Assembly: GCF_024199845.1 (NCBI RefSeq)
Contig: NZ_JANADO010000001.1
Span: 2,480,001-2,544,000 of the forward strand
Length of the DNA: 64,000 bases
Source of the DNA: Bradyrhizobium sp. CCGB12
Lineage (GTDB): Bacteria > Pseudomonadota > Alphaproteobacteria > Rhizobiales > Xanthobacteraceae
Direction of reading: 5' to 3'
This document shows positions 29,792 through 41,288 of this stretch, piece by piece (positions within the stretch are counted from its first letter, which is position 1; each line of letters starts with the position of its first letter). The notes beneath the pieces are model-generated. The model saw only the letters and a list, made by a program, of their open reading frames with translations. It did not search any database and was not told the origin of the DNA. Position numbers and translations under genes: made by a program.

Positions 29792-30820
29792 ATGAGCACG
29801 CGGGCCTTCATTACCGGTGTATCCGGAACGGAACTGACCGCCGCCGAGCGGGCGTTTATCCGCGACCAGCGCCCATGGGGCTTCATCCTCTTCAAGCGCA
29901 ATGTCGCGGCGCCGGCTCAAGTTGCTGCATTGGTTGCAGAATTGCGGGCGGTGGCGGGTGCTGCCGACGCTCCCGTCCTGATCGATCAGGAGGGTGGACG
30001 GGTGCAACGGCTGGGACCGCCGCACTGGCCGGCCTATCCGCCGGGGGCTGTGTTCGCAAATTTGTACGACACTGATTCGGCCCTTGGGCTCACGGCGGCG
30101 CACCTGAGTGCGCGCCTGATTGCCGCCGATCTCGCCGATCTCGGCATTACCGTGGATTGCCTGCCGCTGGCTGATGTGCCGGTGTCGGGCGCCGATGCCG
30201 TCATCGGGAACCGGGCCTACGGCACGGAGCCGGGCAAGGTCGCGGCGATTGCTCGCGCGGTCACCGAGGGGCTGGAGCAGGGCGGCGTGCTCCCGGTCCT
30301 CAAGCACATTCCCGGTCATGGCCGCGCCACCGCCGACACCCATTTCAAGCTGCCCGCGGTCGATACGCCCAGGGACGAGCTTGAGCGCACCGATTTCGCT
30401 GCGTTCAAGCCGCTTTCCGACCTGCCGATGGCCATGACTGCACATGTTGTGTTTAGCGCGGTCGACCCCGCCCATCCGGCGACGACATCTGCGACAATGA
30501 TCGCTGAGGTGATTCGCGGCGCAATCGGGTTCCAGGGTTTGTTAATGAGTGATGACGTGTCGATGAACGCGCTGTCGGGCAATATCGCCGAACGGACTCG
30601 CGCCATCTTCGCGGCCGGTTGCGACATGGCCCTGCATTGCAACGGCAACATCGAGGAGATGCGCGACGTCGCCGGCCAGACACCAGAACTGTCGGGCAGC
30701 GCACTGGAGCGGGCGAAAGCCGCGCTCGCCGCACGCAAGCCGCCGCAGCCGTTCGACCGGGCGGCCGCGCGCGCGGAACTGGACGCATTGATCGCACGGG
30801 CAAACACGGCATCCGCATGA
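29792..30820 (+). CDS. nagZ: beta-N-acetylhexosaminidase (NagZ)
   Basis: 342 residues, glycoside hydrolase family 3, a cytoplasmic enzyme that removes GlcNAc from anhydromuropeptides during cell-wall recycling. It shows LIDQEGGRVQRL, the general acid-base His region KHIPGHGRATADTH, and the catalytic nucleophile Asp in LLMSDDVSMNAL. Start ATG 29792 follows GGCCGTT. The stop overlaps the scpA ATG (ATGA), so the genes are coupled. The nagZ-scpA-scpB-tatABC order is widespread in alphaproteobacteria. Confidence 0.95.
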   Translation: MSTRAFITGVSGTELTAAERAFIRDQRPWGFILFKRNVAAPAQVAALVAELRAVAGAADAPVLIDQEGGRVQRLGPPHWPAYPPGAVFANLYDTDSALGLTAAHLSARLIAADLADLGITVDCLPLADVPVSGADAVIGNRAYGTEPGKVAAIARAVTEGLEQGGVLPVLKHIPGHGRATADTHFKLPAVDTPRDELERTDFAAFKPLSDLPMAMTAHVVFSAVDPAHPATTSATMIAEVIRGAIGFQGLLMSDDVSMNALSGNIAERTRAIFAAGCDMALHCNGNIEEMRDVAGQTPELSGSALERAKAALAARKPPQPFDRAAARAELDALIARANTASA

Positions 30821-31656
30821 CCGCAGAAATCCTATCGTTTGAAACCGGGCGGCCTGCAGAGCTCGCCGAGGGTGAGCCGGCGTTGGTCGTGGACGTCGAG
30901 GGCTATGAGGGCCCGCTCGACCTGCTGCTCGCACTGGCACGGCAGCAAAAGGTCGATCTCGCCAAGATCTCGATCCTGGCGCTGGCCGACCAGTACCTCC
31001 ACTTCATCGAAGCTGCGCGGAAGATTCGGCTGGAGCTTGCCGCCGACTACCTCGTCATGGCGGCCTGGCTCGCTTTCCTGAAGTCGCGTCTGCTGCTGCC
31101 GGAGCCGCCGAGTGCGGAAGGCCCGAGCGCGGAGCAGATGGCGACGGCGCTCGCCAACCGGCTGCGCCGGCTCGAGGCCATTCGCGAAGCCGCCAACCGT
31201 CTGATGAACAGGCAGCAATTGCTGCGTGACATCTTTCCGCGCGGCGAGCCCGAGCAGATCGCCGAGATCAAGCATCCGAAATACACGGCGACGCTGTATG
31301 ACCTGCTCACCGCCTACGCCGCGCAGCGCCAGTCGCGCGTACTGGCGAGCGTGCATCTCGCCAAGCGCACGGTGTGGTCGCTCGCCGAGGCGCGCGCCAC
31401 GCTGGAGCGCCTGGTCGGCAGCATCAGCGAACAGGACGACTGGGGCGTTCTCGACGACTTCCTGATCCAGCATGTCGCCGATCCGACGCAGCGTGCGACG
31501 GTGTTCGCCTCGAGCTTCGCTGCTGCGCTCGAACTGGTGCGCGAAGGTCAGCTCGAGCTGAACCAGAAAGAGGCGTTTGCGCCCATCTATTTCCGGAAGG
31601 GGCGTCCCAAACCGGTTCCGGACGCAGCTCCTGCGCCCGATGCGCCGGTCGGCTAA
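30817..31656 (+). CDS. scpA: segregation and condensation protein A
   Basis: 279 residues, the kleisin subunit of the SMC-ScpAB condensin that compacts and segregates the chromosome. Its start is the family signature, EGYEGPLDLLLALARQQKVDL, followed by ILALADQYLHFIEAAR and DYLVMAAWLAFLKSRLLLP. A C-terminal winged-helix region binds the SMC head. Start ATG 30817 overlaps the nagZ stop; the longer frame from 30619 is inside nagZ. smc itself is not in the window. Confidence 0.93.
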   Translation: MTAEILSFETGRPAELAEGEPALVVDVEGYEGPLDLLLALARQQKVDLAKISILALADQYLHFIEAARKIRLELAADYLVMAAWLAFLKSRLLLPEPPSAEGPSAEQMATALANRLRRLEAIREAANRLMNRQQLLRDIFPRGEPEQIAEIKHPKYTATLYDLLTAYAAQRQSRVLASVHLAKRTVWSLAEARATLERLVGSISEQDDWGVLDDFLIQHVADPTQRATVFASSFAAALELVREGQLELNQKEAFAPIYFRKGRPKPVPDAAPAPDAPVG

Positions 31657-31677
31657 GTGCAAGAAGGAGAATCTGCC

Positions 31678-32442
31678 ATGGCAAGCCTGGCTGAAGTGCG
31701 GGTAGAAGAGGCCGAGCCGATGGAGAACGAATCTCAGGCACGTCCCGAGGAATTGCGGCTGCTGGAAGCGCTGCTATTTGCCTCGAGTGAACCGCTGGAT
31801 ACCGCGACGCTGGCCAAGCGCATGCCCGAGGGCGTCGACGTCAAGGCCGCGCTCGAGCAGCTCCAGGCCGACTATGCCTTGCGCGGCGTGAACCTGGTGC
31901 GCGTCGCCAACAAGTGGACGTTCCGCACTGCCGGCGATCTCGCCTGGCTGATGACTCGCGAAAGCCACGAGACCCGCCGCCTGTCGCGTGCCGCGATCGA
32001 GGTGCTGGCAATCATCGCCTATCATCAGCCCGTGACGCGCGCCGAGATCGAGGAGATCCGTGGGGTCGTCACCTCGAAGGGCACGCTCGACGTGCTGCTC
32101 GAAACCGGCTGGATCAAGCCGCGCGGACGTCGCAAGACGCCCGGCCGCCCCCTGACCTTCGGAACCACCGAGGACTTCCTGTCGCAGTTCACCTTGGAAC
32201 AGCTCGGCGACCTGCCTGGTCTCGAAGAGCTGAAGGGCACAGGCCTGTTGGATTCGCGTTTGCCGACTGGATTCAGCGTGCCGACGCCGTCCGATGACCC
32301 GGCGCTGCGTGAAGACGAGGATCCGCTGGAACCGGGAGAGGCGCTCGATCTCGCGCTGGCGCCTGCGGTCGAGCCAGAGAGTCCGGAAGAGACGCCGGAA
32401 GGCGGTAACGAAGGTGGCGGCGAGGGCGGCACCGAGGAGTGA
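31678..32442 (+). CDS. scpB: segregation and condensation protein B
   Basis: 254 residues, the second accessory subunit of SMC condensin. Two winged-helix domains: LRLLEALLFASSEPLDTATL begins the first, and LSRAAIEVLAIIAYHQPVTRAEIEEIRG is the family core, followed by GRRKTPGRPLTFGTTEDFL. The tail is acidic and Gly/Glu-rich (about 205-254). I chose ATG 31678 with AAGGAG 8 nt upstream; GTG 31657 directly after the scpA stop is the alternative. It precedes tatA by 165 nt. Confidence 0.93.
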   Translation: MASLAEVRVEEAEPMENESQARPEELRLLEALLFASSEPLDTATLAKRMPEGVDVKAALEQLQADYALRGVNLVRVANKWTFRTAGDLAWLMTRESHETRRLSRAAIEVLAIIAYHQPVTRAEIEEIRGVVTSKGTLDVLLETGWIKPRGRRKTPGRPLTFGTTEDFLSQFTLEQLGDLPGLEELKGTGLLDSRLPTGFSVPTPSDDPALREDEDPLEPGEALDLALAPAVEPESPEETPEGGNEGGGEGGTEE

Positions 32443-32607
32443 CGCCGGCCCGTTCACGGGGCCCTGCGACCGGTTAACACTAGCAAGATTACGTAGTGCC
32501 GACAGCGAATTGGCACTGCCTTGGTCCTTGTTTTTGAGACCCGCCAAGCCTAGGTTTTGGTGAAGATCGGCCGGGTCCCCGGCCATGCGCGTTTGGAGGG
32601 TTGCAGG

Positions 32608-32844
32608 ATGGGTTCACTCAGCATTTGGCACTGGATCTTGGTGATCGCAGTGGTCCTGCTGCTGTTCGGCCGCGGCAAGATTTCGGATCTGATGGGCGAC
32701 GTGGCCCAGGGCATCAAGGCGTTCAAGAAGGGCATGCAGGACGACGACAAGCCCGCTGAAAAGCCCGAGCCCGCCAAGTCCATCGAGCACAACAATGCCG
32801 CGCCGACCGCGGCACGGTCCGACGTCGGCAGCAAGGCCGTCTGA
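32608..32844 (+). CDS. tatA: Tat translocase subunit TatA
   Basis: 78 residues, forming the pore-like oligomer of the twin-arginine translocase in the inner membrane. One N-terminal helix (about 5-20, [16 protein letters not shown]), the [13 protein letters not shown] hinge, an amphipathic helix (to about 45), then an acidic flexible tail. Start ATG 32608 follows GGAGGGTTGCAGG. It is followed by tatB and tatC. Confidence 0.93.
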   Translation: MGSLSIWHWILVIAVVLLLFGRGKISDLMGDVAQGIKAFKKGMQDDDKPAEKPEPAKSIEHNNAAPTAARSDVGSKAV

Positions 32845-32932
32845 GCCAGAGAGCACGCGAGACGCGGGTAGCGGCCCCGATCCTGCGCGCGAGGGATTGG
32901 GCCGGTTGCGGCTGGCGTGAACGGAAGACCTC

Positions 32933-33459
32933 ATGTTCGACATCGGTTGGAGTGAACTGGTCCTCATCGGGGTCGTGGCCCTGATCGCCATCGGCCCGAA
33001 GGAGCTGCCGGGCGTGCTGCGCATGGTCGGGCAGTGGATGGGCAAGGCCCGCAAGATGGCCGCCGAATTCCAGGGGCAATTCCAGGAAGCGATGCGTGAG
33101 GCCGAGATGGCCGACCTCAAGAAGAGCTTCGACGAGGTCAAGGAAGCCGCGACCGGCTTCGCCAGCAACAATCCGCTGACCTCGCTCCAGAAGGACGTCA
33201 GCGACGCGCTGCGCGTCGATGCGCTAGACAAGCCGGCCGAGACGCCTACGACGACTGCTGTCGAACCGCCGACGACTTCAAGTGAAGCGCCGACGACACC
33301 GACCACTCCGGAAGCCCCGACGCCCGCGACCTTCATGGAAGCCGAGGTGCATGCGGCCGCGAACGAGCCGCTCGCGATCACCCGCGAGGTCGAGCAGGCG
33401 CAGAGCACGGTGGCTCAGGACACCGCACCACCTGAGGCGATCAAGGACGCCAAAGCGTC

Positions 33460-33463
<4 letters not shown>
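32933..33463 (+). CDS. tatB: Tat translocase subunit TatB
   Basis: 176 residues. The N-terminal helix [20 protein letters not shown] with Glu8 is the TatB signature, then [20 protein letters not shown] as the amphipathic helix. The remainder is a Thr/Pro/Glu-rich tail. TatB forms the substrate-recognising complex with TatC. The stop overlaps the tatC ATG (ATGA at 33460-33463). Confidence 0.93.
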
Positions 33464-35807
<2,344 letters not shown>

Positions 35808-35866
35808 GGTTGCGAAGATCGGGCGGCGGGCTATCCTGCCCGTCCGTCAACGCGGACCTTCCGTTC

Positions 35867-36241
35867 ATGGCCTTGCACCGCGACATCTTCTGGGTCGGCC
35901 GACAATGGGCGGTGACGGGTGCGGGCATCCAGGCCGTCGATCAGCGTCTGCGCGGCGTGCTCGACATCGAAATCGCGCGGCTCTGGGACGATGATCTCGT
36001 GCAGAGCCGGCGGGCCAAGCCCGGCGTCAATGCTGCGGATTTCGACAAGGCGCTGACGGTGGCACGCGAGCGCTTTCCCAGGATACCGGTCGAGGCGCCG
36101 ATGCCGGACCCGATCATTGCGCAGTTGGAGTCCCTCGGTGTGATCGACACTCCCGCCGAGAACCCGGTCGTGCCGGCGATGCAGCTGCGTGTGGAGGGCC
36201 GGCTCGCGCGCTTCCTGCCGCAATGGCGCGTCCGCCGGTAG
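35867..36241 (+). CDS. conserved small hypothetical protein between serS and surE
   Basis: 124 residues, soluble, with no signal peptide. The N-terminus reads MALHRDIFWVGRQWAVTGAG and the C-terminal third has PVVPAMQLRVEGRLARFLPQW. No domain is recognised. ATG 35867 is preceded by a poor ribosome site (ACCTTCCGTTC). The gene keeps the direction of serS and surE, and I believe similar proteins occur at the same place in related genomes, but cannot verify that here. Confidence 0.6.
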   Translation: MALHRDIFWVGRQWAVTGAGIQAVDQRLRGVLDIEIARLWDDDLVQSRRAKPGVNAADFDKALTVARERFPRIPVEAPMPDPIIAQLESLGVIDTPAENPVVPAMQLRVEGRLARFLPQWRVRR

Positions 36242-36349
36242 CAGGATCAAGCCTGGGAACCCGGCCGCCGGACCCAACCGGCCAGTTTGCCTGATCGGGC
36301 ATAGCCGGATAAGACGGCTCAGACCCGCTTTCTGGAATCGACCTTTCGC

Positions 36350-37117
36350 ATGCGCATCCTCTGCACCAATGACGACGGTATCCACGCCCCCGGCCTCAAG
36401 GTCATGGAGGAGATTGCACGCGCCTTGTCCGACGACGTCTGGGTGGTGGCGCCGGAGCTCGACCAGTCCGGCGTGTCGCACTCGCTGTCGCTGAACGATC
36501 CGCTGCGCCTGCGCGAGGTCGGCCCGCGGCACTTCGCCGTGCGCGGCACGCCGACCGACTGCGTCATCATGGGCGCGCGCCACATTCTTGGTGCCAAGTC
36601 GCCGGATGTCGTGCTGTCCGGCGTCAACAAGGGCCGCAACGTCGCCGAGGACGTGGTTTATTCCGGCACCATCGCCGGCGCGCTCGAAGGCACCATCCTG
36701 GGGCTGCCGTCGTTCGCGCTGTCGCAGGAATTCAGCGTCGAGACCCGCGAGCGACTGCCATGGGATACCGCGCGCAAATTCGGCCCCGACATTCTGCGCA
36801 AGGTGATTGCCGCCGGCGTGCCGAAGGACACGGTGATCAACGTCAACTTCCCGTCCTGCGCCCCGGAAGATGTGCTGGGCATCCGCGTCACGCGCCAGGG
36901 CAAGCGCAATCTCGGCTTCCTCAGGATCGACGAGCGCAAGGACGGCCGCGGCAATCCGTATTTCTGGATCGGCTTCGAGCGCGCGGTGATGATGGACACG
37001 CCCGCCGACGGAACGGATCTTGCGGCGCTGCGCGAGCGCTACGTCTCGGTCACGCCGCTCAGGCTCGACCGCACCAATGAAGCGTTTTCAGAAGAATTGA
37101 GCGCGACGCTGAAGTAG
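36350..37117 (+). CDS. surE: 5'/3'-nucleotidase SurE
   Basis: 255 residues, a metal-dependent nucleoside monophosphate phosphatase. The metal-binding motif ILCTNDDGIHAPGL is at the N-terminus, then SGVSHSLSLNDPLR and LSGVNKGRNVAEDVVYSGTIAGA, all SurE hallmarks. In many proteobacteria surE-pcm-nlpD is a fixed block. Here a response regulator on the other strand separates surE from pcm, its stop lying 3 nt beyond the surE stop. Confidence 0.94.
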   Translation: MRILCTNDDGIHAPGLKVMEEIARALSDDVWVVAPELDQSGVSHSLSLNDPLRLREVGPRHFAVRGTPTDCVIMGARHILGAKSPDVVLSGVNKGRNVAEDVVYSGTIAGALEGTILGLPSFALSQEFSVETRERLPWDTARKFGPDILRKVIAAGVPKDTVINVNFPSCAPEDVLGIRVTRQGKRNLGFLRIDERKDGRGNPYFWIGFERAVMMDTPADGTDLAALRERYVSVTPLRLDRTNEAFSEELSATLK

Positions 37118-37120
37118 CGC

Positions 37121-37492
37121 CTAGCCGCCGCGAAGCGCGGCTTCGATGGTCTTGCCGAGCGCATCGAGCTGGAACGGCTTCTGGAGTGCCGGCCGATCGC
37201 GGTACTGTTCGGGCAGGCCGGAGGAGCCGTAGCCGGTGGCGAAGATGAACGGGCAGCCCTTCTCCTTGATGACATCGGCGACCGGCGAGATGACCTTGCC
37301 GTTGACGTTGACGTCGAGAATGGCGATGTCGAACTCGGTCGCCTGGGCGAGCCGCATGGCCTCGGTGATGTCGCCTGCCTCGGCCGCGACCTTGTAGCCC
37401 AGCTCTTCGAGCATGTCCGCGACCATCATCCTGATCATCACCTCGTCCTCGACGAGGAATACAGAGCGGCCGGAAAGCCCTGTCGCGGTCAT
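37121..37492 (-). CDS. single-domain response regulator of the FATGUY type
   Basis: 123 residues, receiver only. Acidic residues are in FLVEDE, the phosphoacceptor is D60 in FDIAILDVNVNG, and the Lys is in LQKPF. PFIFATGYG is the F-A-T-G-[UY] signature of an alphaproteobacterial receiver family linked to the general stress response. I chose ATG 37492 with AAGGA 7 nt upstream; ATG 37510 is in frame just before it. It is transcribed against surE and pcm. The kinase partner is not in the immediate neighbourhood. Confidence 0.85.
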   Translation of the reverse strand: MTATGLSGRSVFLVEDEVMIRMMVADMLEELGYKVAAEAGDITEAMRLAQATEFDIAILDVNVNGKVISPVADVIKEKGCPFIFATGYGSSGLPEQYRDRPALQKPFQLDALGKTIEAALRGG

Positions 37493-37718
37493 AGTTGAGT
37501 CCTTGCCCATTCCCAAAAACGTTCGCAGATAACATGAATCGACGCAATGCGCGTTTCGACGAACGGATGCCTGAAAATGGCTTTGCGGCCGGCCCCCTGC
37601 AAGCCAATTTGTGGTCAAATGCGTCGCCTGAAGGATATCATGGGTTCCTGAGCAGGAACAAGATTCTCGCGGCCGGGCTTGGTGATCGCCCGGACCCGAC
37701 AAGACAACATTGGCGGCA

Positions 37719-38369
37719 ATGACCTCCCATCAGCATCCACCGGAAAAGATGATGTTTCAGCTCACGCTGAGGCGTCGGGGCATCAGCGATCAGGCGGTGC
37801 TGCGGACCATGGAAGAGGTGCCGCGCGAGCTGTTCGTCGATGAGGCCGATCGTGAGGGCGCCTATCGCGACAGTGCGCTGCCGATTGCCTGCGGCCAGAC
37901 CATCAGCCAGCCCTTCGTCGTCGCTTATATGACTGAGCAGCTCCAGCTCCAAAAGCGCCACCGGGTGCTCGAGATCGGTGCCGGCTCCGGCTATCAGGCC
38001 GCCGTGCTGTCGCGGCTCGCGGGGCAGGTGCTCACGGTCGAGCGCTATCGCAAGCTGGCCAACGCCGCACGCGCCAGACTCGAAAAGCTCGGCTGTCACA
38101 ATGTCGAGGTGATGCTGGGCGATGGTCTCAACCTGGCTCCCAATATCGGCCCGTTCGACCGCGTCATCGTCACCGCCGCGATGGAGCAGATTCCGGAGAA
38201 TCTGGTCGAGCGGCTCGATGTCGGGGGCATCCTGATCGCACCGGTCGGCCCGCATCAGGGCGTGCAGACGCTGATCCGCCTCAGCCGCACCGAACGGGGG
38301 ATCGAGCGCAAGGAACTCGTCGAGGTCCGCTTCGTGCCGGCGCTGCCCGGCGTGGCGCGGGAGCTGTAG
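37719..38369 (+). CDS. pcm: protein-L-isoaspartate O-methyltransferase
   Basis: 216 residues, SAM-dependent repair enzyme that methylates isoaspartyl residues in damaged proteins. The SAM motif is [17 protein letters not shown], preceded by the family signature [15 protein letters not shown], and the C-terminal LIAPVG segment is typical. Start ATG 37719 is taken; TTG 37710 and ATG 37749 are alternatives. It belongs to the surE-pcm-nlpD order. Confidence 0.93.
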   Translation: MTSHQHPPEKMMFQLTLRRRGISDQAVLRTMEEVPRELFVDEADREGAYRDSALPIACGQTISQPFVVAYMTEQLQLQKRHRVLEIGAGSGYQAAVLSRLAGQVLTVERYRKLANAARARLEKLGCHNVEVMLGDGLNLAPNIGPFDRVIVTAAMEQIPENLVERLDVGGILIAPVGPHQGVQTLIRLSRTERGIERKELVEVRFVPALPGVAREL

Positions 38370-38478
38370 AATTCCGGATTGGCTGTGCTGCCAACATCTT
38401 ATTGGGAGGGTTAAGCCGTTATTTACTCGGCGCGTGTTTACTTAAAAGACCAGTTCTGTTGCGTACGAGTGAGTAACC

Positions 38479-39867
38479 ATGTCTGTCGTCGCCGAGTTGC
38501 TTTACTCGCGCCGTGTGCCGCAGGTCGCGGTGCTGGCGCTGATCTCCTTCAGTTTTGCAGGGTGCAGCGCCGACATGTCGTCGCGGCTGTCCCAGTCGAA
38601 CTTCTCCAACCCCTTCGCCTCGGAATCCACCGGCTCGGTGCAGCAGGCACCGCCGCCGCAGCGTGAGCTGCCGCAATATGCGCGGCCGCAGACGCAGCCG
38701 GGCTATTACCAGTCCCAGCCCTTGCCGCCGCCAGCGGTGTCCGCGCCGCAATCCTATCCCGTCACTTCGGGTGGTGGCGTCTCCGGTGGCGGCCGCGGCG
38801 TCAGCTCCTATGCGCCCCCGGCGCAGCCGCATCTCGAGACCACGGCGACCGTGCCGCCGCCGCGCTCGGTTGCGGCCGCCCAGCCGGCCGGCGGCACCAA
38901 GATCATCGTCGGCACCAGCGACACGCTCGACGTGGTCGCCAAGCGCTATCACGTCACGCCGCAGGCGATCCTCGCCGCCAACGGTTACAAGGGCCCGCGC
39001 GCGCTCTCGCCCGGCCAGCAGCTGATTATCCCGCATCCAGCCACGGCCGCTGCGCCCGCGCCGGCGATGGCTCCCGTCGCGGCGGCGCCTGCGGCGAAGC
39101 CGGTTGCAGCCGTCGCTGCGCCGCCGAGCACCCACTTCGTCAACCGCGGCGACACGCTCGCCAGCATCGCGCGCAAGAACCACATCTCAGTGGCCGAACT
39201 GGCGCGTGCCAACAGTCTTGGCCCGTCGGCGAAACTCAAGCTCGGTACCAAGCTGACCGTGCCCGGCGCCAAGACTGCCGCCGTCGCCGCGCCAGTTGCT
39301 GCGGCTCCGGTCGCAGCCGCCCCGGTGGCAGGAACGCTCCAGCCGGTCGCAGCCGCTCCGGCGCCCGCCACCAAGATGGCCGCTGCCGCCGCGCCCGCGC
39401 AGAGCGCGCGTCTGGCCCAGGCCACGGCCAATGTCGAAGAAAAGCCCGCCGAAACCCAGGCGAAGGCCGCGGAGGCCACCGGCGCCCTGCCGACCTTCCG
39501 CTGGCCGGTGCGTGGCAAGGTGGTCACAACTTACGGCGCCAAGACCAACGGCAAGTCCAATGACGGCATCAACCTCGCGGTGCCCGAGGGGACGCCGATC
39601 AAGGCGGCCGAAGACGGCGTCGTCGCCTATTCCGGCAACGAGCTGAAAGGTTACGGCAATCTGGTCCTGGTTCGGCACTCCAATGGCTACGTCACCGCAT
39701 ATGCCCATGCGAGTGAGCTGTTGGTGAAGCGCGGCGATAGCATCAAGCGCGGTCAGGTCATTGCCAAGTCGGGTCAATCCGGGGAAGTGGCGTCGCCGCA
39801 GCTCCACTTCGAGATCCGCAAGGGATCGAGCCCGGTTGACCCGCTTCAATTCCTGAACGGGGCGTGA
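38479..39867 (+). CDS. nlpD: NlpD-like lipoprotein with two LysM and a degenerate LytM domain
   Basis: 462 residues. Lipobox SFAGC gives lipidated C29. A Pro/Gln/Ala-rich linker is followed by LysM 1 (about 135-180, DTLDVVAKRYHVT), an Ala/Pro linker, LysM 2 (about 215-262, GDTLASIARKNHIS), and a C-terminal LytM/M23 domain (about 345-460). The usual first metal-ligand motif HxGxD reads NDGIN, so the His and Asp ligands are lost, while LHFEIR remains. As in E. coli NlpD, this predicts an amidase activator rather than an active peptidase. It follows pcm, as nlpD does in enterobacteria. Confidence 0.85.
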   Translation: MSVVAELLYSRRVPQVAVLALISFSFAGCSADMSSRLSQSNFSNPFASESTGSVQQAPPPQRELPQYARPQTQPGYYQSQPLPPPAVSAPQSYPVTSGGGVSGGGRGVSSYAPPAQPHLETTATVPPPRSVAAAQPAGGTKIIVGTSDTLDVVAKRYHVTPQAILAANGYKGPRALSPGQQLIIPHPATAAAPAPAMAPVAAAPAAKPVAAVAAPPSTHFVNRGDTLASIARKNHISVAELARANSLGPSAKLKLGTKLTVPGAKTAAVAAPVAAAPVAAAPVAGTLQPVAAAPAPATKMAAAAAPAQSARLAQATANVEEKPAETQAKAAEATGALPTFRWPVRGKVVTTYGAKTNGKSNDGINLAVPEGTPIKAAEDGVVAYSGNELKGYGNLVLVRHSNGYVTAYAHASELLVKRGDSIKRGQVIAKSGQSGEVASPQLHFEIRKGSSPVDPLQFLNGA

Positions 39868-40276
39868 GGCGCATCGCTTCGACTGAGCGCGCTCCTCCCA
39901 TACTCGCGCTGTCATCGTCCGCCTTGTGCACATTGCGCGCTGGGGCGGACGATCCGCATTTCAGAGACGGCAATTGCCAAGCCGCGAGGCTGACGTGAAT
40001 CGTGACGTCGATTAGCACGCAGACAAACTCGGACACAAAATGTGACGAGCGCCATCAATTTCGAAAAACAATCCCGTGCAAAATCGCCGATGTCTGCCGG
40101 TGAGACGTCCTATTGCTCTGAATCTGCTTCGGTTTCGATGGTGCGGCGGACCTGCAAGGCGGCCCCGGCGACGTCGTGAATGGCCCGCCAGGAGCCTTGA
40201 TCTAAATCAACCTGGAGGCATGGCGTTTCCTTTTCGTAGCGGCGCAAGCCAATGATGCACCGGTCCGGAGATCGGC
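39868..40276. other. gene-free gap before the sulfatase cassette
   Basis: 409 nt with no credible frame. It marks the junction between the surE-pcm-nlpD block and the accessory sulfatase cassette. A strong FNR/FixK-type palindrome is at 40197-40210. No inverted terminal repeats or attachment-like repeats were found by eye. Confidence 0.5.
40197..40210 (+). promoter_or_regulatory. FNR/FixK-type binding site
   Basis: TTGATCTAAATCAA fits TTGAT-N4-ATCAA exactly, the consensus of FNR/FixK/Anr regulators. Its centre is about 73 nt upstream of the ATG at 40277. A site centred at -41.5 would place transcription start near 40245, giving a 32-nt leader with a weak -10 around 40233-40239. It suggests activation of the formylglycine-generating enzyme and sulfatase genes under low oxygen. 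Nothing shows it is used. Confidence 0.65.
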
Positions 40277-41284
40277 ATGAAGCTGGCTGATGCGAAATCG
40301 TCGCCTGATTTCGGACAATCGTACCAGCATCCAGCGGGTGAGGGGATGCTATACGTGCCGGGCGGCACGTTTCGCATGGGTTCGGATCGGCATTATCCGG
40401 AGGAAGCGCCGGTCCACCGCGTCACCGTGGATGGGTTCTGGATGGATCGCCATCCAGTGACGAACCGGCAATTCAAGGCGTTCGCCAAGGCTACCGGCCA
40501 CGTCACCGTTGCCGAGATCACGCCCGATCCAAAGGACTATCCTGGAATGCTCCCGCACATGGTCTATGCGGGCTCGCTGATGTTCTCTCCGCCCGCGTAT
40601 CCGGTCAGTCTCCGGGACTTTAGCCAGTGGTGGACCTTCGCCAAAGGCGTGAACTGGCGGCATCCCTACGGGCCGGGCAGCGACATCCGTGGGCTGGACA
40701 ATCATCCCGTCGTGCATGTGGCCTTCAGCGATGTGCTCGCCTACGCAAAATGGGCCGGCAAGGATTTGCCGACCGAGGCGGAATGGGAATTCGCGGCGCG
40801 CGGCGGGCTGGATGGCGCCGAGTTCGCATGGGGAGATGAATTTGCGCCTGGGGGCCGTCACATGGCCAATACCTGGCAGGGCGGATTTCCAAGCCAGAAC
40901 ACCAGGGACGATGGATACGAACGGACATCGCCGGTCACCGCATTTCCGCCGAATGGATACGGGCTGCACGATATGATCGGCAACGTCTGGGAGTGGACGT
41001 CCGACTGGTATTCGCCTCGGCATGAAGCCGACGCTGCAAAAGCCTGCTGCATTCCAGAGAACCCGCGCGGCGGCCGCGAGGCCGATAGCTACGACCCCAG
41101 AACGACCAACGTCAAGATTCCACGCAAGGTCATCAAAGGCGGCTCGCATTTGTGCGCGCCGAACTACTGCCGGCGCTACCGGCCGGCTGCGCGGCATGCG
41201 GAGCCGGTCGATACATCCACGAGTCACCTGAGCTTTCGATGCATCAGGCGAAAAGCATCTGATGCTCAACGAAGAGGAGAGTGA
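40277..41284 (+). CDS. formylglycine-generating enzyme (SUMF1 family)
   Basis: 335 residues. Such enzymes oxidise a Cys in sulfatases to formylglycine, the catalytic residue. The FGE fold starts at VPGGTFRMGSDRHYPEEAP, with the block PVTNRQFKAFAKATGHVT, PTEAEWEFAARGG and NVWEWTSDWY. The two active-site copper-binding cysteines are in GGSHLCAPNYCRRYRPAAR (C293 and C298, five apart as in verified FGEs), so it should be active. It has no signal peptide, so it acts in the cytoplasm before sulfatase export. The sulfatase gene starts 4 nt downstream; an FNR/FixK-type box lies upstream. Confidence 0.88.
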   Translation: MKLADAKSSPDFGQSYQHPAGEGMLYVPGGTFRMGSDRHYPEEAPVHRVTVDGFWMDRHPVTNRQFKAFAKATGHVTVAEITPDPKDYPGMLPHMVYAGSLMFSPPAYPVSLRDFSQWWTFAKGVNWRHPYGPGSDIRGLDNHPVVHVAFSDVLAYAKWAGKDLPTEAEWEFAARGGLDGAEFAWGDEFAPGGRHMANTWQGGFPSQNTRDDGYERTSPVTAFPPNGYGLHDMIGNVWEWTSDWYSPRHEADAAKACCIPENPRGGREADSYDPRTTNVKIPRKVIKGGSHLCAPNYCRRYRPAARHAEPVDTSTSHLSFRCIRRKASDAQRRGE

Positions 41285-41288
41285 CGCT

